DNA of 14,613 bases from Psilocybe azurescens. Its lineage: Eukaryota > Basidiomycota > Agaricomycetes > Agaricales > Agrocybaceae. The stretch is from NCBI GenBank assembly GCA_023853785.1, contig JAJIRX010000141.1, positions 1 to 14,613 on the forward strand, in the 5' to 3' direction. Made by a program: the position numbers and the translations under genes. Below, in pieces: positions 10,501 through 14,613 of this stretch (position 1 is its first letter; each line of letters opens with the position of its first letter). The notes beneath the pieces are model-generated. The model searched no databases and was not told the DNA's origin. It saw only the letters and a program-made list of their open reading frames with translations.

Positions 10501-10869
10501 CTGATATAACAGATAGCATGAGAGCTATAGCACCTTGTGATGATGAGGCAAATCATGACTGCATTGAACGTCGGATAGCTGGCAGTTAGTACAACCCTTT
10601 CCAGCCATTTCCGCACTGTTGCCTGCAAAGATGTAGAATGGAATATCAATTCATAATTGATAGAGTGTAGGAAGATAAATCGAAGGCCTAACATACATCT
10701 GACTAAGAGAGACACATTTCATTAAGGTAAAATTGGAAATTTAAGACATCGCTCACTCTTCTTGATTCGACACTTGTCGCAAGCGCCACGCAATCGTCTT
10801 CTTCTTTTTGAACTTGCTGGGGGCAGATATTTCCTTCTCAGGATCTGAAGGAGTGGTATTGGTGGACAT
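7582..10869 (-). CDS. Zn(II)2Cys6 transcription factor, paralogue 2 (about 17 exons, two frame breaks)
   Basis: Its domain order matches paralogue 1. Exons on the minus strand are 10869-10757, 10702-10697, 10622-10534, 10473-10451, 10390-10336, 10287-10243, 10150-9996, 9941-9830, 9775-9422, 9362-9205, 9148-9080, 9004-8728, 8667-8444, 8377-8235, 8177-8154, 8096-7701 and 7633-7582. The cluster is CDKCRIKKIRC, nine residues, CTNC, six residues, C. The coiled coil ILEGRIKKLEECIEK follows. The regulatory domain carries YFEKTNSLIPILHRPTF, WDPSFGM, LDRIGSSFLGRP and ECDDEYW. The C-terminus is NIEEWDAYLATMGQQQT. The only nearby ATG (10869) is one frame away from the cysteine cluster. A second break near 8736 lacks one C. 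The join 10243/10150 is the least certain. Corrected, about 764 residues. In the 91-residue block beginning YFEKTN, 63 positions match paralogue 1. Confidence 0.82.
10697..10702 (-). other. 6-nt microexon TCAGAT in paralogue 2
   Basis: The sequence reads TCTCTTAG, then TCAGAT, then GTATGT. It joins AAGAAGA (ending 10757) to GCAACAGT (from 10622), giving Ile-Arg-Cys-Asn and restoring the third cysteine. Position, length and phase equal those of the microexon in paralogue 1, although the flanking introns (54 and 74 nt) share no obvious sequence with it. Confidence 0.85.
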
Positions 10870-10950
10870 AGCAAGCAGCACAGTGATTGGCAGCAATGGA
10901 GTGGGTATTATTAAGAAGGACGGAATGTAGACTCTAACAACGCGCACACC

Positions 10951-10959
10951 CATTATAAA
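10951..10959 (-). promoter_or_regulatory. possible TATA-like box upstream of paralogue 2
   Basis: The minus strand reads TTTATAATG about 82 bases before ATG 10869. The placement is plausible for a fungal promoter, but the match is short and could be chance. Confidence 0.25.
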
Positions 10960-11038
10960 CACTTAATAAGCAAAAGGCACGTGGGAGATTGAATGTGTGA
11001 CGATCCGGTACTTTCTCACAATCCTATTATCTATAAAG

Positions 11039-11055
11039 GATCGCCTTTGGCGATC
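11039..11055. repeat. short perfect inverted repeat, 7-bp stem
   Basis: GATCGCC, then TTT, then GGCGATC form a perfect 7-bp stem with a 3-base loop. No T-run follows and no gene ends here, so a bacterial-type terminator reading is not appropriate. Its function is unknown. Confidence 0.6.
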
Positions 11056-11732
11056 GGGCCTTGCTGTAGGCCGGGTCACAGACTTTGTGCTATATATCTT
11101 AAGCAAACACTGCTAAGCCTGCCTTAAAAGTGGGGTTGAACAATCACTGATGTGTCAGACGCTTCTTGACCTTTTTACCACCACCATCCGACCGTGGGAA
11201 CTCGTCCCTCCCCACCATGGTTTGGACTCTATATTACCAAAACCCTCATCATTAATGCATCCATCCTCATCGGGCCCTCAAGGCCTGGTCACTTACTCCT
11301 TTATCACCACACCCTCCTTTTTGTGTATTATCTGTGGAGATTGCGACTATGCGTGGTCCTCACCACTCTCGCTTTGCTGAAGGCCTGACAGTCCTGTCTA
11401 CAATTTTCTCCAACACGCCTCAGGCGCTCTCGACGAGGCCCTGAGCATCCTCGACTACGCTCTGCTTCGCGCAGACCCTTAGGGGCGCAACCACAACAAC
11501 ACCTGATTACCCAAAGCGGGAGCAGAGGGAGGGAGCTAGCACCCGATCCAGGAACCGTTCCTGCACGGCCCTACCTCTTAGGGAGACAGCTAGCACAGTC
11601 ACAATATGTCAGATTTTGTGGGTAGTTTTGATTGCAACAAATAAAAGGGAAGATGGGGGAGGGAACAGGGGAGACACGGACGGAGAGGTTCAGGGGCCCG
11701 AAGGCATAGTAGAAGGCAGGTGTTATGACAAG

Positions 11733-11780
11733 TCTTTTTCTTTTTCTTTTCTCTTTCTTTTCTTTTCTTTTCCTTTTCTT
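11733..11780 (+). repeat. pyrimidine-rich tract in the LTR
   Basis: This run of T and C, mostly TTTTC units, sits about 12 bases inside the LTR. It produces a Lys-rich artificial frame on the other strand. It may be a simple microsatellite. Confidence 0.8.
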
Positions 11781-11874
11781 TGTCATCTTTCACATCATTG
11801 ATACATCATCGTACGCTCTGATGAACTTTACTTTCACTTCCATCTTTTATGATACATCTTTTGATGAACATTTG

Positions 11875-12053
11875 ATCTGTTTCTCTTATTCTTATATACA
11901 TCTGCTGATGAACATTCAAACTCGTTTCAACTTGATCTATTTCTTCTATTCTTATATACATCTGCTGATGAACATTCAAACTCGTTTCAACTTGATCTGT
12001 TTCTTCTATTCTTATATACATCTGCTGATGAACATTCAATCTCGTTTCAACTA
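11875..12053 (+). repeat. three tandem 60-bp repeats in the LTR
   Basis: Units start at 11875, 11935 and 11995 with a period of exactly 60 bases and only a few differences. A diverged partial unit precedes them at about 11848-11874 (ATACATCTTTTGATGAACAT). They lie just upstream of the TATA-like box, where U3 enhancers sit. Because 60 is divisible by 3, they create repeated open frames on both strands that I do not regard as genes. Confidence 0.92.
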
Positions 12054-12069
12054 GCTGTACAGTTCATAG

Positions 12070-12077
12070 TATTTATA
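12070..12077 (+). promoter_or_regulatory. TATA-like box of the LTR promoter
   Basis: TATTTATA lies 26-33 bases upstream of position 12103. That position is also the start of the 11-nt segment complementary to the primer-binding site. The spacing fits transcription starting at about 12103. Confidence 0.6.
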
Positions 12078-12102
12078 CAAGGGAGCATCTACTGTATTCT
12101 TT

Positions 12103-12113
12103 AGCTAGTTCTT
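12103..12113 (+). other. predicted 5' end of transcript, self-primer segment
   Basis: AGCTAGTTCTT is the exact reverse complement of the 11 bases at 12223-12233 next to the LTR. In Tf1 the first 11 bases of the transcript act as primer for reverse transcription. The same arrangement is inferred here. Confidence 0.7.
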
Positions 12114-12178
12114 GAGAATCCAACCTGCTTAACCTGCTCTACTCTGAACTTGAACTTGTTCTTGTAAACGATTGGTGG

Positions 12179-12206
12179 TTAGATTACGCACACTGCGTGA
12201 TTCTAA
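12179..12206 (+). other. hairpin near the end of the LTR (U5)
   Basis: TTAGATTACGCA, loop CAC, then TGCGTGATTCTAA pair over nearly their full length, with one G-U pair and one bulged base. It lies 15 bases from the LTR end. Structures next to the primer-binding site help initiate reverse transcription in retroelements; that role is inferred. Confidence 0.6.
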
Positions 12207-12222
12207 CTTGAGATCGTAACAA

Positions 12223-12233
12223 AAGAACTAGCT
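12223..12233 (+). other. primer-binding site of self-priming type
   Basis: AAGAACTAGCT begins 1 base after the LTR end and pairs with all 11 bases at 12103-12113. I see no TGG-starting segment complementary to a tRNA 3' end at this position. Confidence 0.7.
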
Positions 12234-12462
12234 TCTCACTCTACCATACTGCTTTGTCCACAAGCAGTATTGGGAGCTTGAACCAGACACCACGACATCT
12301 CGAGGCGGAACCTTCTCCGCAAACTACAACACCGGCGACAGTGGTGAGCGAACACCTACATCAGACGTTCAACCCACTACCCAAACTCCAGGACTATTGT
12401 CAGGAGAAGAATACTTCACCAACGCCTCTGAACCCTCTGAAACCTCTGAACTGAACGAACAA

Positions 12463-13438
12463 ATGCCTGACCAAATGGCTATTGACACCCCAAAAACAAG
12501 GGAACTCTCTCTTAACAAACCTCACAGCCCCTTCAACGGCGAACGGTTTAAAAGCAAGAAATTCCTTCAAGAATGTATCCTCTATATGGGGATCAACAAG
12601 GACGTCTATGACACTGAACCGAAGCGAATTGCGTTCATGCTCTCTTTCATGCAAGAAGGGAACGCGGTCGTCTGGAAACAACAATTCGTCCAGAACAAAC
12701 TGAACCTTGACACAGGGGACATCGACTTACCAACATACAAAGAATTCATTGACGAATTCCAGAAGGCCTTCAAGCCAGAAGAAGAAGACATTGATGCATT
12801 GGACAAATTAAAAATGCTTCGACAAAAGAACCTGACCGCTGAACAACTAGTAACCAAGTTCAAATTACTGGTTGGAGAAGCAGGGATGACCAACGACTCC
12901 AGCACCGCAAATAAACTCCTGATCGAGATGTTCAAGACGGCGCTAAACCCAGCGCTAGTACAGAAGATCATCCAGTCTGAGAAGAGGCCCACCAAGATCG
13001 AAGAATGGTATGACAAAGCCATGTCTTTTGATAGGAGCTATCGACTCGCGATGGCAATAAGAGGCCCGTCTCAATCAAATGCGCAATTTATTCCCAGAGC
13101 CGTGCCAAGAAAGGACCCCTTTGCAATGGGCGTCGATGTTATGACCACCGAGGAGCGAGCGAGCCTTATGAAAAGGGGGCTTGTTTCAGATGCAAACAAA
13201 CAGGACATCTCGCAGTAGATTGCCCTCAGAAGAAGAAAAACAACAACCCATTCATGTCGAAGGAGTTGCCGAAGAAAAAATGGACACCCAAGGACCTTCA
13301 TGCCCATATCCGGAGTTGAACATGGAGGAAAGGGAGGAACTGGCAAGTTTGGCGATGGGAAACCAGGAGGAGGATAACAACACTGAGGATTTTTTAAAGC
13401 GGGAGAACCCGAATCGACGTCGGTCTCTCCACGATTAG
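12463..13438 (+). pseudogene. gag: gag of the Ty3-type element, frame-broken
   Basis: Gag forms the particle and binds the element RNA. ATG 12463 is the first ATG downstream of the predicted transcript start at 12103, leaving an ATG-free leader of 360 bases. The capsid part runs in frame 1 and includes FNGERFKSKKFLQEC, YMGINKDVY and VVWKQQFV, followed by a Lys/Glu-rich part. Frame 1 reads past the proper point to a stop at 13216-13218. The zinc knuckle CFRCKQTGHLAVDC (C-x2-C-x4-H-x4-C) is in frame 3 from about 13179, implying one missing T near 13182. The tail (MEEREELASLAM) is in frame 2 and ends at 13438. The frame 1 reading also stays open upstream of 12463 but has no ATG there. Confidence 0.85.
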
Positions 13439-13942
13439 GCATCTATTCTGTATTTATGGCTACACTTGAGAATAAATCTATGCATTTACCGATTTCTTTC
13501 TCTGCCATAAAAACGGAAAGCCACAAATCGTCGAAACCTTGGGTCTAATTGACTCTGGAGCTGGTGGAAAATTCATCGACCAAAACTACGGCTAGAAAAC
13601 TAGGACTTGAACAAAAAACCTGAAGAGGAGCCTCACGGTGTACAACGTAGATGGAACTCTCAACAAGAAAGGAACAATCTCTACTTTCGTAGAACTCAAT
13701 CTCACTATCGGGAACAGAACAAACAAGGAAATTCTATTTGTCTCTGGATTAGGACGACAAAAATTATTCTAGGACTACCTTGGCTTCAGAAGCGAAACCC
13801 CGACATTGATTGGGAAACTGGAAAAGTTAAATGGAGAGTTTCCAAATCTATCCGCACCACTACTGTGGAAGAAGAACTGGAAGAAACTGAACCGATCATA
13901 GACACCACGGACGTCCCACTCAAGACTTCAACACTTTGGTAA
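13439..13942 (+). pseudogene. retropepsin-like protease part of pol, frame-broken
   Basis: An aspartic protease cuts the polyprotein. The active-site motif LIDSGAGGKFID is at about 13545-13580 in frame 3, and the C-terminal hallmark ILGLPWL lies at about 13767-13787 in frame 2. Pieces in frames 1, 3, 1, 3 and 2 line up as one protease. Breaks fall near 13510, 13590, 13618 and 13765, several of them in A-runs. Confidence 0.75.
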
Positions 13943-14613
13943 TAGATTTTATCGAAGCCAAAGACTCCAAAGAATTGGACCAGGCATGGATCAATGCGAA
14001 AACTACAGCTTCACAAACTCTGGCAATGGAACACGAAATAGGACACCTGCTAAGCCTCTGGAAGAACTTATTCCCCGGACCTCCACGACTATCTCGGACT
14101 TTTTGACAAAAGCAGCAGATCGATTTCCCATCTCAAGACCCTGGGACCACAAAATCGAACTGAAACCTGAATTCAAAACCCGAAACCATGCAAAGGTCTA
14201 CAGCCTCACCCCGGAAGAACAAATCGAACAGGACAAATTTCTTAAAGAAATGCTAGACAAAGGATATATCGTCAGATCAGAATCAGACATTGCTTCGCCC
14301 TTTTTCTTCGTAGCCAAGAAGGATGGAAAACTGCGACCTTGTCAAGACTATCGATATCTAAATGAATGGACAGTAAAGAATGCCTACCCTTTGCAACTTG
14401 GATCCCTGATCTACTGGACAAACTCAAAGGAGCGAAATTCTTTACCAAACTGGACATCAGACAAGGATACAACAATGTTCGCATTCGAAAGGAAGATCAA
14501 CGGAAAGCTGCCTTCAAAACAAATCGAAGGTCTCTTTGAACCCACAGTTATGTTCTTCGGATTATACAATTCCCCAGCCACTTTTCAATCCATGATGGAT
14601 TCGCTGTTTGAAA
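13943..14613 (+). pseudogene. reverse transcriptase N-terminal part of pol, frame-broken and cut by window end
   Basis: Reverse transcriptase copies the element RNA into DNA. Frame 3 carries [15 protein letters not shown] (from 14295) and QDYRYLNEW. Frame 2 carries [14 protein letters not shown] (from 14435) and [11 protein letters not shown]. The TKLD motif contains the first catalytic aspartate. The YxDD motif would lie beyond the window. A break near 14395-14405 moves frame 3 to frame 2. Confidence 0.88.

Larger units (their letters stand above)
10870..11720. other. region without a gene between paralogue 2 and the retrotransposon
   Basis: About 850 bases should include the promoter of paralogue 2 on its left. 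The rest contains short overlapping open frames (11150-11388, +) with no recognisable motif. It also has a compact inverted repeat at 11039-11055 and two copies of GCTAGCAC near 11536 and 11590. I recognise no protein or RNA gene. Confidence 0.55.
11721..12221 (+). repeat. 5' long terminal repeat
   Basis: The proposed ends are TGTTATGA (11721-11728) and TCGTAACA (12214-12221). They form an inverted pair matching at 7 of 8 positions, with the TG...CA termini expected of an LTR. Inside are a pyrimidine-rich tract (about 11733-11780), three 60-bp tandem units, a TATA-like box and a hairpin near the right end. The primer-binding site begins 1 base after the proposed end. The second LTR lies outside the window, so the borders cannot be confirmed by comparison. 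Confidence 0.75.
11721..14613 (+). mobile_element. Ty3/Gypsy-type LTR retrotransposon, decayed, right end beyond window
   Basis: The order is 5' LTR (11721-12221), primer-binding site, gag with a CCHC zinc knuckle, retropepsin-like protease, then the first blocks of reverse transcriptase, where the window ends. RNase H, integrase and the 3' LTR are not visible. The reading frame changes many times from gag onward, so this copy should not encode intact proteins. The element runs away from paralogue 2 and begins about 850 bases upstream of its start codon. The priming arrangement points to the Tf1/sushi branch of Ty3 elements; that placement is inferred. Confidence 0.9.

Noticed and set aside
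11150..11388. Overlapping plus-strand open frames of 64 and 76 codons
   Set aside because: There is no recognisable family. Hydrophobic and Pro-rich content alone does not support a gene.
11571..11793. Lys/Glu/Arg-rich minus-strand open frames
   Set aside because: They come from reading the pyrimidine-rich LTR tract on its purine strand.
11725..12054. 109-codon plus-strand frame and 77-codon minus-strand frame with repeated 20-residue units
   Set aside because: The 60-bp tandem repeat is divisible by three and opens frames on both strands. It lies in LTR promoter sequence with no protein motif.
12222..12300. tRNA-type primer-binding site after the LTR
   Set aside because: I found no TGG-starting complement to a tRNA 3' end at the expected position, whereas the 11-nt match to the LTR is exact.
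1..14613. CRISPR array, bacterial operon or tRNA/rRNA genes
   Set aside because: The genes are spliced and fungal in type. No regularly spaced direct repeats with unique spacers and no tRNA-like folding were seen.

Overview
The window looks like nuclear DNA of a filamentous basidiomycete, most likely a mushroom-forming Agaricomycete. The evidence is intron-dense genes with introns of about 48-78 nt, fungal Zn(II)2Cys6 regulators, a low-complexity bHLH regulator and a Ty3-type LTR retrotransposon. The organism is inferred from gene style only.

Layout. Positions 1-3019 (+) hold the 3' part of a bHLH-leucine zipper transcription factor gene. It has Gly/Met-rich, Gln-rich and Ser-rich segments and its reading frame is broken many times. 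Positions 3020-3524 are the gap between two convergent genes. Positions 3525-6753 (-) and 7582-10869 (-) are two tandem, same-direction paralogues of a Zn2Cys6 regulator with a fungal-specific transcription factor domain. I reconstruct 16 and about 17 exons. Positions 10870-11720 have no convincing gene. From 11721 to the end of the window runs a decayed Ty3/Gypsy element: 5' LTR, gag, protease and the start of reverse transcriptase.

Main observations. (1) Both Zn2Cys6 genes need a 6-nt microexon that supplies the third cysteine of the zinc cluster. With it both clusters read C-x2-C-x6-C-x9-C-x2-C-x6-C; without it the cysteine is lost. (2) The retrotransposon appears to be self-primed in the manner of Tf1/sushi elements. 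The 11 nt just downstream of the LTR are the exact reverse complement of 11 nt inside the LTR, at the place where a TATA-like box predicts the transcript to start. (3) All the protein genes carry single-base frame breaks. The paralogues show long-term protein-level conservation beside fully diverged introns, so their breaks are either recent or errors in the assembly.

Functionally, the three host genes are DNA-binding regulators. The bHLH basic region has the H/E/R pattern expected to read CACGTG. The Zn2Cys6 pair should bind DNA as coiled-coil dimers. Nothing in the window identifies their target pathway.
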